From assembly GCF_000379525.1 (NCBI RefSeq), contig NZ_KB902501.1:1-64000 (forward strand): a stretch of DNA of 64,000 bases, read 5' to 3'. Positions within the stretch are counted from its first letter, which is position 1, and each line of letters opens with the position of its first letter. This DNA is from Lamprocystis purpurea DSM 4197 (GTDB taxonomy: Bacteria; Pseudomonadota; Gammaproteobacteria; Chromatiales; Chromatiaceae). Position numbers and translations under genes: made by a program. The notes beneath the pieces were generated by a model. It was given only the letters and a program-made list of their open reading frames with translations. It was not told the origin of the DNA and searched no databases. This document shows positions 8,269 to 17,478 of this stretch, piece after piece.

Positions 8269-10309
8269 TCTGCACTTTCTGCGGCCGCTGTGGTTCCTCG
8301 CCCTGATCCCCCTCGCCGCCCTGGTCATTGGACTGTGGCGCCGCCGCCAAACCGCCACTGTCTGGCAGGGCCTGGTGGATGCCCATCTGTTGCCGCATCT
8401 TCTGGTTGGCGAAGAGTCCCGCCCGCGCCGCCTTCCCTTTGCCTTGCTCGCGCTGGCCTGGTTGGCGGGCGTGACCGCGCTGGCCGGACCGGTCTGGGAA
8501 CGCCTGCCGCAACCGGTGTTCACCACCGGGGCCAAGCGGGTGATCCTGCTGGACCTGTCGGCGAGCATGAATGCCGCGGATCTGGCGCCCTCACGGCTGG
8601 CCCGAGCGCGTTTTGCGGTCCTGGACCTGCTCAACGCCACCCACGAGGGGCAGGTCGCCCTGATCGCCTTCGGTCCGGATCCCTATATCGTCTCGCCGCT
8701 GACCGGCGACGCCCAGACCATCGCGGCGCAGGTCCCGCGCCTGACCACCGATCTGATTCCGGTGCCGGGTCCGCGCCGCCCGGAGCGCGCGCTGGCGCTG
8801 GCCGGCGAACTGCTGGCCCAGGCCGGTGCCGGCGGCGGCGAGGTCATCCTGATCAGCGACGGGGTCACGGAGCGCGGAGCCGGACTGGGCACCCTGGTCA
8901 ACGGGGCGGCCCGCGCCTTGGCGGCGGCCGGCCATCGGCTGTCGGTCCTCGGGGTCGGGACCACGCAGGGAGCGCCTGTGCCTGATGCGAGCGGCGGCTT
9001 CTCCGCGATCGGCAACGGTGCCATCGCGCTGTCGCGGCTCGACCGCGGGGCCCTGGAGACCCTGGCGCAGGTCGGCAACGGCCGCTATGTGGAGTTGGAC
9101 CCGGCGGGTCGGGACACCCAGACACTGATCACCGCGGGGGCACCGGCCCCCCTGGGTGCGATGGTCGAGCAACAGCACCTGACAGCGGATCAATGGCGCG
9201 AGGAGGGTCCGTGGCTGCTGCTGGCCCTGCTGCCGATCGCCGCGCTGGCGTTCCGGCGCGGCTGGCTGGTGCCGGTCATGGCCCTCGTCCTGGTGCTGCC
9301 GCCCGGCCCCGGCTGGGCCTTCGGCTGGGACGACCTGTGGCGCCGGCCGGATCAGCAGGCGGCCAGAGCCTTCGCGGCGGGTGACGCCACGGCCGCGGCG
9401 GAGCGCTTTCAAGACCCGGCCTGGCGCGCCGCGGCCCGTTATCGCGGCGGCGACTATGCGGGCGCCGTCGACGACCTTGCCGGACTTGAGGGGGCCGAGG
9501 TCGACTATAACCGCGGCAACGCCCTCGCTCGCCTGGGCCAGTTGGACCAGTCGATTGCCGCCTATGAGCGCGCGCTCGAACAGGCCCCGGATCATGCCGA
9601 CGCCCGCGCCAACCTGGAGCAGGTCAAACGGCTGCGGGACCAACAACAGCAACAAAACCCATCGTCCGAGCAAGGGCAGCCGGGCGAAAACGGTGAGGGC
9701 GAGGACGCATCGACCGGCGCGGACCAGGATTCCCAGGGCGGCGATCAGCCGCCGGACGCTGCCGATCAAGCAGGCAAGCAGAACGCGGATCAGCCTCAGG
9801 ACCAGCAAGCCGGCCCCGGACAGGACGGGGCACAACCCCAGGAGGCCGGCGGGCAGGACAACGCTTCAAGCGCGCGCCCCGGCGACACCGCGAACACTCC
9901 GGCGGACACCGAGCAAGCGCCGGCCGGTCAGGACCCGGGAACGCCGGGGGCGCCCGATCCGGCGGCCGGGCGCACCGGCCAGTCGGCACCGCCCAACGCG
10001 GGCGATCTCGGTTCCCAGGATCAGGCGGCGGAACCCGAGGTGTCGCTTCCGGATGCGACCGACGCCGATCCAGACGCGAACGAGGAAGGGCCTCAGGCCG
10101 GCGCCACGCCTGGCCAACCGCCGGGCACCACGGCGCAGGCCGGGACCGCGCGCCGCGCCCAGACCGGTGCCGCCGATCTCAGCATGGAGGAGCGTGAGCA
10201 ACAGCAGGCCCTGGAGGCGCAGTTGCAGCGCGTCCCGGACGACCCGGCCGGTCTGCTGCGGCAGCGCTTTCTGTTACAGCATCTGCGGCGGGAGGGGCGG
10301 TTGCCTTGA
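8258..10309 (+). CDS. VWA and TPR protein (BatB/BatC-like fusion)
   Basis: A 683-residue fusion. Residues 1-80 hold two hydrophobic segments, then a VWA domain with MIDAS motif DLSAS (in RVILLDLSASMNAADL). A transmembrane segment near 320-350 follows. TPR-like helices then occupy about 370-465 (DYNRGNALARLGQLDQSIAAYERAL). The rest, to about 650, is Gln/Asp/Pro/Gly-rich and probably disordered. In many genomes BatB and BatC are separate; the fusion is common in gammaproteobacteria. It probably forms a periplasm-facing complex with the BatA- and BatD-like neighbours. Confidence 0.88.
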   Translation: MPADLHFLRPLWFLALIPLAALVIGLWRRRQTATVWQGLVDAHLLPHLLVGEESRPRRLPFALLALAWLAGVTALAGPVWERLPQPVFTTGAKRVILLDLSASMNAADLAPSRLARARFAVLDLLNATHEGQVALIAFGPDPYIVSPLTGDAQTIAAQVPRLTTDLIPVPGPRRPERALALAGELLAQAGAGGGEVILISDGVTERGAGLGTLVNGAARALAAAGHRLSVLGVGTTQGAPVPDASGGFSAIGNGAIALSRLDRGALETLAQVGNGRYVELDPAGRDTQTLITAGAPAPLGAMVEQQHLTADQWREEGPWLLLALLPIAALAFRRGWLVPVMALVLVLPPGPGWAFGWDDLWRRPDQQAARAFAAGDATAAAERFQDPAWRAAARYRGGDYAGAVDDLAGLEGAEVDYNRGNALARLGQLDQSIAAYERALEQAPDHADARANLEQVKRLRDQQQQQNPSSEQGQPGENGEGEDASTGADQDSQGGDQPPDAADQAGKQNADQPQDQQAGPGQDGAQPQEAGGQDNASSARPGDTANTPADTEQAPAGQDPGTPGAPDPAAGRTGQSAPPNAGDLGSQDQAAEPEVSLPDATDADPDANEEGPQAGATPGQPPGTTAQAGTARRAQTGAADLSMEEREQQQALEAQLQRVPDDPAGLLRQRFLLQHLRREGRLP

Positions 10310-10397
10310 TCCGTAGGGTCCGCTGTGCGGACCAACGACCGCTTGCCGCGAGTTGGCACGGCCGGAATTCCATGCTTCAAGTTCAGTCATAATCCTC

Positions 10398-12218
10398 ATG
10401 CACAGACCCATCACTACCTGGCTTTCACTGTTGATGCTGTTGCTTCTGGTCGGACCTGCCGGAGCGGCGGACGACTTCAGCGCGGAGTTGGACCGGACCC
10501 AGGTGCGCGCCAATGAAACCTTGACCCTGCGGCTGCGTGCCGAGGGTCGGCTCGCGGGCGAGCCGGACCTGACGCCGTTGAACCAGGATTTCGAGATCCT
10601 GGACCAGAGCAGCGGCACCCGGATGAGCATCATCAACGGCGCCGTCAGCCAGACCCGTGAATGGACCCTGGAGTTGGCCCCGCGGCGCGGCGGCCGGCTC
10701 CAGGTCCCGCCGCTTGCGCTCGGCGGCAAGCAGTCGAGCCCGGTCGCGGTGGAGGTGCTACCGGCCGATCAGGCCGCCGCGGACACTGGTTCCAAACCGA
10801 TCTTCGTGGAGACGCGGGTCGAGAACGCCACGCCCTATGTGCAGCAGTCCTTTGTCTATCGGATCCGGGTGCTCTACCGGGAACAGCCGCGACGGGCAGT
10901 CCTGTCCGAGCCGCAAGCCGAGGGGGCAACGCTGGAACGGCAAGGGGAGGATCAAAGCAGCTCCGAAACCATCCAGGGGCAGCGCTATACGGTCATCGAA
11001 CGCCGCTACCTGGTGGTACCGCAGCGCAGCGGCCCGCTCACCATCGCGTCGCCGCGGCTGGAGGCGCTGCTGCCGGAGAGCCGGTCCGCGGGGCGCCGCG
11101 GCCCATTCGCCGATTTCAATGATCCCTTCGGCAACGCGCCCTTCCAGGACTTGCCGGATCTCTTCGACCGGGGTTCCGGCCGCCGCGTGATCGAGCGGGG
11201 GCAGGATCTGACCGTCCAGGTCCGCCCCCAACCCAACGTCGGCACCGCAACCTGGCTGCCCGCCGAGTCGGTCCAACTGTCGGAGGAGTGGACCCCGTCC
11301 CCGCCGCGTTTTCGCGTCGGCGAGCCCGTCACCCGCACCCTGGTGATCACCGCCCGCGGTGTCACCGCGGCCCAGTTGCCGACCCTCGATCCCGGCACCC
11401 CCGAGGGCGCCAAGGTCTATCCCGAACCGCCGAAGGGCGAAGACCTGCCGGGCACCGCCCCGACCGCACTCAAGACCCTCAAGATCGCCCTGGTACCGAG
11501 CCGCGCGGGTGAACTCATCCTGCCGGAGGTCCGCGTGCCCTGGTGGGACACGACAGCGGATCAGGAGCGCGTCGCGGTGATCCCGCTACGCCGGGTCCAG
11601 GTGGAACCGGCGCCTGGTGAACCAGCATCACCGCCGCCAGAGACCGCGGCGGCCAACCGCCCGGCCGCGTCCGCGCCCAACCAAGTCAGCGCGGACGCTC
11701 CGCCGGCCGCGCGTGACACCGGCGTCGACTCATCAGCCACCGACAGCACCAAGGTCCCCTGGCCCTGGCTGACCCTGTTGTTCGCGCTCGCCTGGCTCGC
11801 AACCCTGTCATGGAATCTGCTGCGGCGATCCGGGCGCGGCGGGACGGGGCAAGTTACAGCGGCCCGTATGAAACCGCAGCGCGGCGAGGCAGCGGCGCGG
11901 ACTCGGGTGCGCCGGGCCTGCACGGCGGCTGATCCCAGGGCCGCCCGTGCCGCCCTGCTCGATTGGGGACTGGCGCGCTGGCCGCACGACCCACCCCGCG
12001 GGCTGGGTGACATCGGCACGCGCCTGGGTCCGGCGGGAAGCGCAACGGCAGACGTACTGGAACATATCGACCGGGCGGTTTACGCTCCCGGCGGCGCAGC
12101 CTGGGACGGGGCCGCGGCCTGGCGCGCGTTGGAGCCGACCTTGCGAATGGCCGAGCACCAGAGGCGGGCATTACCGGTCGACCCACTACCACACCTCTAC
12201 CCGCGGCCTGAGGGTTGA
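10398..12218 (+). CDS. BatD-like protein (oxygen-tolerance family)
   Basis: A 606-residue exported protein. The ATG at 10398 gives a signal peptide (MHRPITTWLSLLMLLLLVGPAGAA); the upstream TTG at 10353 would not. The body is a series of beta-sandwich regions typical of BatD (start: DDFSAELDRTQVRANETLTLRL). A Pro/Ala-rich linker at about 415-470 and a transmembrane segment near 475-492 (WPWLTLLFALAWLATLSW) follow, then a cytoplasmic helical C-terminus. It closes the MoxR/DUF58/DUF4381/Bat operon. Bat proteins were named for aerotolerance in Bacteroides, but their molecular role is unsettled. Confidence 0.85.
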   Translation: MHRPITTWLSLLMLLLLVGPAGAADDFSAELDRTQVRANETLTLRLRAEGRLAGEPDLTPLNQDFEILDQSSGTRMSIINGAVSQTREWTLELAPRRGGRLQVPPLALGGKQSSPVAVEVLPADQAAADTGSKPIFVETRVENATPYVQQSFVYRIRVLYREQPRRAVLSEPQAEGATLERQGEDQSSSETIQGQRYTVIERRYLVVPQRSGPLTIASPRLEALLPESRSAGRRGPFADFNDPFGNAPFQDLPDLFDRGSGRRVIERGQDLTVQVRPQPNVGTATWLPAESVQLSEEWTPSPPRFRVGEPVTRTLVITARGVTAAQLPTLDPGTPEGAKVYPEPPKGEDLPGTAPTALKTLKIALVPSRAGELILPEVRVPWWDTTADQERVAVIPLRRVQVEPAPGEPASPPPETAAANRPAASAPNQVSADAPPAARDTGVDSSATDSTKVPWPWLTLLFALAWLATLSWNLLRRSGRGGTGQVTAARMKPQRGEAAARTRVRRACTAADPRAARAALLDWGLARWPHDPPRGLGDIGTRLGPAGSATADVLEHIDRAVYAPGGAAWDGAAAWRALEPTLRMAEHQRRALPVDPLPHLYPRPEG

Positions 12219-12242
12219 TATAGCCTTCGTACCTGATATCCA

Positions 12243-12270
12243 GTAGGGGCGGGTTTGAAACCCGCCCCCA
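12243..12270. repeat. Short palindrome, second copy of the GTAGGGGCGGG type
   Basis: Same sequence as 206-234 apart from the last bases. It is just downstream of the batD-like stop codon and probably forms a 3' hairpin. The surrounding non-coding stretch 12219-12593 shows no gene I can support. Confidence 0.65.
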
Positions 12271-12593
12271 CGTCCGGTTCTGGCGTCGGAATGCTATACC
12301 TATCACAAACGCCAATCCACGTCTTGAGCCACGGAGTTAATCGTGTATCCTGTCGACTGTCAGCCAGCCGGCAGATGCTCCCCAGTCCCGGCCCAGGTGG
12401 CACCACTGAATGACGCTATTGAGTGGCACCATCGGGTGAGTCAGACGATAAGGCCGATCGGGGATTCAGCGGGCGGGCCGCCCGGTCCCCAGTCAAAACG
12501 AATCGCACAGCCTGGCTCGAAGACCATGACTCCGCCCCATCCGCCACGACTTGGCTTCGGTCCGTCCGGCCCACCCCGCAGGGAGGCCGGGGG

Positions 12594-15257
12594 GTGAACA
12601 GCGTTCCCGGCGCAGGCCGCTGGCGGTGGTCCCTGGCGCTGATCACGCTGCTCATCCTGGGGCTGGCAGTTCCGGGTGACGTCAGCGTGCCGGACCGGGT
12701 CGACGTTGCCGCCCACGCGCCCCTCGGTTGGAGTCCCTGGCTGATCCTGGGCGCCCTGACCCTGGCCCTCATGCTGCTGGAGCGGTGGTTGCTCGCCCCG
12801 CTGCGCCGCTTGCGCACCTACGCCGAGCAGTTGGCCGCCGGTCGCTACGAGGGCGTGTCAGGGGTCGGCGGCATCGGCGCAGTCGCCGACTTGGCCGCCA
12901 CACTCGACCGTTTGAGCGAACAGCTCCGGGCACAGGACAGCCTGCAAGCCACCGACACGCGCCCGGTTGCGGTCGAGCGCAAGCAGATCGAACGTGCGCT
13001 GTCCTATCTGGAAGCATTGGACACGGTGTTGGTCGAAGCCTCGCGCACCTTGCTGACCGCCCAGCCCGAAGCCCTGGATCACGTGGTGATTCGCGTCCTG
13101 GGCGCCGTCGCCCGACGCATGGATGTGGAGCGTGCCTGCCTCTATCAAGTCAGTCACGATAGCCAACAGTTGAGCGCCACCCATGAGTGGTGCGCGATGA
13201 ACGTCGCGGAGCGGCGGGTCACGGCCGACCCCGTACCGCTGGCAAGCCTGCCACGCTGGATGGACACCCTGCGCCATGGGGAAAGCGTCTCCATCGGTGA
13301 TATCGACCTGTTGCCGGACCCCTGGTCGCTGGATCGCCGGATCCTGCTGGCGCAGGGTGTCCGCGCGGTCCTGGCAGTTCCGTTACGCGTCGGCGGCCGG
13401 TTGGCCGGCTGCGTCGTCACGGAAGTGGAAGGCGCACCGCGAACCTGGCAGGATCCCGAAATCCGCGTCCTGCGCCTGCTGGCGGATCTGATCGGTGTCG
13501 CGCTGGAGCGGCATCGGGTCCAGCAAGAACTGGTTGAAGGCCGGCAACGCCTGGAGGAGGCCGCGCGCTTCGACACCCTCACCGGCCTGCCCAACCGCCG
13601 GCTGTTGGCCGAACGCATGCGCGAGGCCATGGGCGTAGCGCTGGAGAGCGCCACCGAATTGGCCGTTTGCTCCCTTGATCTGGACAGCTTCAAGGCGATC
13701 AACGACGCCTGTGGCCAGGCGGTCGGCGACCAGATACTGGTGGCGGTTGGCGCCCGACTGCGTGACCAGATTCGCGAAAGCGACACCGTGGCACGACTCG
13801 GCGGTGATGAGTTCGTTCTGCTGCTGGGCGGCTTCGAGAATCCGCTGGAATGCGCCAACCTGCTCGACCGTCTGATCACGGCCTTGGCGCAGCCCCATGT
13901 TGTCGGGGACCAGGAACTGCGCGTGACCGCCAGCGCCGGCGTCACCCTCTTCCCGCGGGACGCGAATGATGCCGACACCTTGTTGCGCCATGCCGATCAC
14001 GCCATGTACCGGGCGAAACAACGCGGGCGCAATCGCTATCGCTTCTTCGACCCGTTGCGCGACCGCCGTGTCCATGACCGTCTCTCGCAATTGGAGCGCA
14101 TCGGTGCGGCGATCGACAGCGGCGAGTTGGTGCTCTACTATCAGCCCAAGGTGGACATGCGCCGCGGCAAGGTCATCGGAGCCGAGGGCTTGGTGCGCTG
14201 GCAGCATCCGGAAAGAGGCCTGCTGCCCCCGGGTGTCTTTATTCCACTGCTCGCTGGAACCGAGTATCAGCAGCGGCTCGACTGGTGGGTGCTGCAGGCG
14301 GGTCTGAATCAACTCCAGACCTGGCATGACCATGGACTTGACCTGGAGCTCAGCCTCAACATCTCGGCCCGTTCGATCCAGCATAACGACTTCATCCACA
14401 ACCTGGATGAGCAATTGCATGCCCACCCCGGACTTGCGACGGGCGTGCTGTCGCTGGAGATCTTGGAGTCCGAGGCCTTGGGCGATCTGGAGGCGGTCGC
14501 CCGGGTCATGCTGCATTGCGCCAGACTCGGGGTGCGCTTCGCCCTCGACGATTTCGGGACGGGCTATTCCTCTTTGACCTATTTCAGGCGTCTGCCGGCC
14601 CAAGTACTCAAGATCGATCAGACCTTCGTGCGCGACATGCTCCGCTCCCCGGACGACCGCAACATTGTCGAGGGCGTGGTCGGGCTGGCCCACGCCTTCC
14701 GGCGGGAAGTCATCGCGGAGGGGGTGGAGTCCGCCGCCCACGGATTGATGCTGTTGCGCTTGGGCTGCAACCGCGCTCAAGGCTATGGCATCGCGGAGCC
14801 CATGCCGGCCGGGCAGTTCCCGGACTGGGTGAGCCGCTACCGCTTCCCCGCGTTGTGGCGCGTCACCGCCGAGTTCGAGTGGTCGGAGCCGCTTCTGGGT
14901 CTGTTGACCATGGAGTCCGAACACCGCGACTGGGTGGCGAGCCTGATCCGCGCGCTCGGCCCGAACGCCAACCAAACACCGCCGACCCTGGAGGAAAAGT
15001 GGTGTGGATTCGGCCGCTGGTACCATGCCGAAGGGCGCCGTCTCTACGGGACACTGCCGGCGTTCCGGCAACTCGATCCGCTGCATCACGGCATTCATGA
15101 ACTGGCGCGCACCCTGACCAAGGCACGCGCGCAAGGCCAATCGACCGAGGCGGCAATCGCGGACATCATTGCCGCCCGTGACGGTTTCATCATCGCCCTG
15201 CATGCCCTGCAGGAGCAGGTCTTGAGCGAGGGCGTCGCCGAGACGGGGCCGGGCTGA
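12594..15257 (+). CDS. GAF-GGDEF-EAL-CZB cyclic-di-GMP signalling protein
   Basis: About 887 residues if translation starts at GTG 12594, which has AGGGAGG 7-8 bases upstream and places two membrane segments (SLALITLLILGLAV and WLILGALTLALMLLERW) at the N-terminus. A GTG start at 12423 is also open. A HAMP-like linker, a GAF domain, a GGDEF domain with intact LGGDEF and an EAL-type domain follow. The signature is EGL instead of EAL (GAEGLVRW), but the other metal and catalytic positions look intact (NISARS, EILESEAL, DDFGTGYSS, KIDQTFV, EGVE). The C-terminus is a chemoreceptor zinc-binding (CZB) domain with His, WCGFGRWYHAEG and two later His. It may both make and degrade c-di-GMP under zinc or redox control. 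Confidence 0.9.
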   Translation: MNSVPGAGRWRWSLALITLLILGLAVPGDVSVPDRVDVAAHAPLGWSPWLILGALTLALMLLERWLLAPLRRLRTYAEQLAAGRYEGVSGVGGIGAVADLAATLDRLSEQLRAQDSLQATDTRPVAVERKQIERALSYLEALDTVLVEASRTLLTAQPEALDHVVIRVLGAVARRMDVERACLYQVSHDSQQLSATHEWCAMNVAERRVTADPVPLASLPRWMDTLRHGESVSIGDIDLLPDPWSLDRRILLAQGVRAVLAVPLRVGGRLAGCVVTEVEGAPRTWQDPEIRVLRLLADLIGVALERHRVQQELVEGRQRLEEAARFDTLTGLPNRRLLAERMREAMGVALESATELAVCSLDLDSFKAINDACGQAVGDQILVAVGARLRDQIRESDTVARLGGDEFVLLLGGFENPLECANLLDRLITALAQPHVVGDQELRVTASAGVTLFPRDANDADTLLRHADHAMYRAKQRGRNRYRFFDPLRDRRVHDRLSQLERIGAAIDSGELVLYYQPKVDMRRGKVIGAEGLVRWQHPERGLLPPGVFIPLLAGTEYQQRLDWWVLQAGLNQLQTWHDHGLDLELSLNISARSIQHNDFIHNLDEQLHAHPGLATGVLSLEILESEALGDLEAVARVMLHCARLGVRFALDDFGTGYSSLTYFRRLPAQVLKIDQTFVRDMLRSPDDRNIVEGVVGLAHAFRREVIAEGVESAAHGLMLLRLGCNRAQGYGIAEPMPAGQFPDWVSRYRFPALWRVTAEFEWSEPLLGLLTMESEHRDWVASLIRALGPNANQTPPTLEEKWCGFGRWYHAEGRRLYGTLPAFRQLDPLHHGIHELARTLTKARAQGQSTEAAIADIIAARDGFIIALHALQEQVLSEGVAETGPG

Positions 15258-15293
15258 TCCGGATATTTGCACGCCCAGACGCCAGGACGCCAC

Positions 15294-15989
15294 ATGCCAG
15301 AGCCGCACGAGCCAGTTCCCCCATCATCATCCCCCGCCCGGGGCCAGGAGCAAGCGCGGCAGATCCAGGCCGATCTGACGCGGATGCTTTACGCACAGGC
15401 GCCGCCGGGGCTTGCCGTCACCGCGGTCAACGGCCTGCTGGTGGCGGCCGCCATGAGCTTGGTCAGCAGTGCGTGGGCGGCTTGGACCTGGTTCGGCTCG
15501 CTGGTGTTGGTCCTGGCAGCGCGTGCCTTGCTGCTGGTGCGCTTCCACCGTGCCCCCCACCTGCACCCCGATGCATTCTGGTCCAGCCGGTTCGCGCTGG
15601 GGGCCGCCGCCACCGGTCTTGCCTGGGGTCTGTCCGTGGTGCTCCTGCCGAGTGACGAACTCGCGTATCAGGTGTTCCTGGGGTTCGTCATTTCCGGCAT
15701 GGCGGCCGGAGCCATCCCGACACTGAGCCCTCACCTGCTGGCCTATCGCGCCTATTTGCTGGCCGCGCTGGTCCCCTTCGGCATCCGCATGGCGATCCTG
15801 GGTGATCAACTCGCCTATACGTTCTTGGTCATCGTGACATTGTTCGGGTTGTTCATGTGGATCAACGCCCGTCGCTATCACGACACCTTGCGGCGCTCAT
15901 TGGAATTGGGCCGCGCCAACCTGGATCTGGTGGCTGACCTGACAGGCGGCGTGCGAAAGATTTCTCCCAAAAACGCGAAAGATTTATAA
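15294..15989 (+). pseudogene. 5' fragment of a hybrid sensor histidine kinase, split by the prophage
   Basis: The first 216 codons encode an N-terminal cytoplasmic stretch and about six transmembrane segments (a MASE-like sensor, about residues 35-195), then the start of a coiled coil (RRSLELGRANLDLVADLT). At 15944 the reading frame enters prophage DNA and stops after 15 foreign codons (ending NAKDL). The gene resumes in the same frame at 51034: joining 15294-15943 to 51034-52681 gives one open frame of 766 codons. The fragment may still make a membrane stub. It starts 36 bp after the GGDEF-EAL gene. Confidence 0.92.
15939..15943 (+). repeat. Target-site duplication, left copy (CTGAC)
   Basis: CTGAC borders the prophage at 15939-15943 and again at 51029-51033. 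A 5-bp duplication is what Mu-type transposition produces. Removing one copy together with 15944-51028 restores the kinase reading frame exactly. Because the sequence next to it (ACAG against ACAG) is similar at both ends, a 3-bp duplication (CTG) cannot be excluded from sequence alone. Confidence 0.85.
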
Positions 15990-16014
15990 AAAAGACTGTT
16001 GGCCACACCAACAG
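15944..16014. repeat. Prophage left end: transposase-site repeats and stem-loop
   Basis: Contains GCGTGCGAAAGA at 15949-15960 and CGCGAAAGATTT at 15974-15985, both related to GCGAAAG motifs at the right end (50988-50996 and 51011-51022, opposite strand). They are the likely transposase binding sites. A stem-loop follows at 15996-16014 (TGTTGGCCACACCAACA, six-base arms) with a T-rich tract after it, resembling a small terminator. The identical 17-mer occurs inverted at 50918-50934. Confidence 0.75.
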
Positions 16015-16094
16015 TTTGTTGAGCGATTCCCGTGAAACCGCCCGGCACGGGGGAGGACGACGGACCAACCTCCACCACCCGACGAAGTACCCGC

Positions 16095-16424
16095 ATGAAA
16101 TCCACACCCGATCGTTTGATTCCCGCCCTGCTCGCGGCCTGCCTCGTGGCCTCGTACCAGGTCAGCGCGCGCGATCATGCGCGCCTCACCGGCACCAGCC
16201 AGGCGGCAGGGATTTACCAAGTGATCCCAGGCACGCGGACCCCGGATTACGGTCGCCGAGTCGGGGAGATACGCGACGGGGTGGTCTACCCGACGATCCC
16301 CGGCACGCGCACGCCGGACTATGGGTCACCGCGAGCGACCCTATGTAACGGAACGCTTAACCCGGTAATCCCCGGCACCCGGACGCCGGACCCGGGGGCA
16401 GCAAGCCACTGGTTAGAACGTTAG
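16095..16424 (+). CDS. Secreted repeat protein, prophage accessory gene
   Basis: 109 residues, plus strand, convergent with the tail genes (4-bp overlap) and next to the prophage left end, the usual place for accessory (moron) genes. An N-terminal signal peptide (MKSTPDRLIPALLAACLVAS, cleavage perhaps after VSA) is followed by three repeats with a period of exactly 24 residues. The cores begin at residues 43, 67 and 91: VIPGTRTPDYG, TIPGTRTPDYG and VIPGTRTPDPG. Linkers share a D/N-G-x-x-x-P pattern. One Cys is present (ATLCNGT). I recognise no family. It could be expressed from the lysogen as a surface or exclusion factor, but that is inference. Confidence 0.65.
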   Translation: MKSTPDRLIPALLAACLVASYQVSARDHARLTGTSQAAGIYQVIPGTRTPDYGRRVGEIRDGVVYPTIPGTRTPDYGSPRATLCNGTLNPVIPGTRTPDPGAASHWLER

Positions 16425-16822
16425 CTGCCGCGTATCTCGGAAGGCCGCACGTCCGCCAGCAGTCCGGCGGCGACCAGGTAGCCAAGCCCCGCAATCAGGT
16501 CCGGGTCATCGGCGCGCACCCGCCCGCCGCTGACGACCGTCGCCCGCGCCATCGTGAGTAGGGAGGCGATCAGCGGGTCGGTCGACGCGGCCGCGATGAT
16601 CGCCACCCGCTCGGCGAGGGTGAACTCCCGCATCAGTTGCAGCTCGTCCCAGGTCTTCACCACCGGACCCGAATCCGGCGTGACAAACCGGGAGCCGGTC
16701 CACCGATCCCCCGGCGATGCCTCAAGGCCGTTGCCAAGCACCAGCCCGTTTGGCCACTCCCCCGGCTCCCCCACAATCACATTGCGCACAGTGTCACCGT
16801 CGACCAGGGCAAGCCGCGTCAT
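16421..16822 (-). CDS. Phage tail-tip/fibre-associated protein
   Basis: A 133-residue protein starting MTRLALVDGDTVRNVIVGEPGEW, the N-terminal pattern of small phage proteins found after tail fibres. The second half is helical (DELQLMREFTLAERVAIIAAASTDPLIASLLTMARA) and resembles DUF4376-type or fibre-assembly segments. It follows the Gly-rich tail protein by one base. Its function is not known; a role in fibre assembly or as a fibre-tip domain fits its position. Confidence 0.6.
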   Translation of the reverse strand: MTRLALVDGDTVRNVIVGEPGEWPNGLVLGNGLEASPGDRWTGSRFVTPDSGPVVKTWDELQLMREFTLAERVAIIAAASTDPLIASLLTMARATVVSGGRVRADDPDLIAGLGYLVAAGLLADVRPSEIRGS

Positions 16823-16823
16823 C

Positions 16824-17474
16824 TCACACCTCCACCCAGATGATGCCGGCGGCACCGGCCCCGCCCAGGCTGCCCGCGACGGCGTAACAGCCCCCGCCGC
16901 CAGCACCCGGCCCCGGGCCAACGCCCCCGTTCACGCTACCACCCGCTCCGGGCGCCCCGCCCGCGCCGAAGAGCGTCGCGCCCCCAGCGCCCGCCAGATA
17001 CCCAGTATTATAGCCCGCCCCGGCCCCGCCGGCCACCCCGACCAGTGTCAAGTGCGCGGGGATAGCCCCGCCCAGCCCCCCCACACTGGCGCCGGCGCCC
17101 ACCTGGCCCCCGGCCGCGGCCACGCCCTTCAGGCTTGAGCCGAACCGCGTGATCCCGCCCGCTGTCGGCGCCGCCGCCAGCGTACCCGCCGCGCCGCCGG
17201 CCCCGATCACATAGCCAATCACCTGCCCCGGCGTCACCGGGAAGAACATCCGATGAATGGTCGCTCCCGCCCCGCCGCCGCCGCCTTGATTTGTCGGCGC
17301 GCTAAACCGCCCTTGGCCCCCCGCACCGCCGCCCACCAGCGTCAGTATCAGCCGGGTCACCCCCGCCGGCACGGTGTAACTGCCGGAGGACGTCAAGGCC
17401 GCGCATTGGTTCAGGTTGGCGATGCCGGACGCGAGCGCCAGCAAGCGGCTAGGGATACCCATCAGCGTAATCAT
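16824..17474 (-). CDS. Glycine-rich tail tip/receptor-binding protein
   Basis: 216 residues. The N-terminus (MITLMGIPSRLLALASGIANLNQCAALTSSGS) is followed by YTVPAGVTRLILTLVGGGAGGQG, the start of a Gly-rich domain like those in phage tail tips and adhesins, with long runs of Gly and Ala to the end (GAAGIIWVEV). Such domains form polyglycine sandwiches that bind host receptors. It is the second-to-last late gene, the usual position of receptor-binding proteins. Confidence 0.7.
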   Translation of the reverse strand: MITLMGIPSRLLALASGIANLNQCAALTSSGSYTVPAGVTRLILTLVGGGAGGQGRFSAPTNQGGGGGAGATIHRMFFPVTPGQVIGYVIGAGGAAGTLAAAPTAGGITRFGSSLKGVAAAGGQVGAGASVGGLGGAIPAHLTLVGVAGGAGAGYNTGYLAGAGGATLFGAGGAPGAGGSVNGGVGPGPGAGGGGCYAVAGSLGGAGAAGIIWVEV

Positions 17475-17478
17475 ACCG

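Noticed and set aside
13383-15308. A 641-codon open frame antisense to the GGDEF-EAL gene
   Set aside because: Long antisense frames are expected in GC-rich genes. Its translation has no family motif and is rich in Gln, Arg, His and Gly, unlike the antisense nuclease in the intein, which has ordered catalytic motifs.
16824-17474. Possible diversity-generating retroelement target in the Gly-rich tail protein
   Set aside because: No reverse transcriptase, template repeat or accessory gene is present anywhere in the window.
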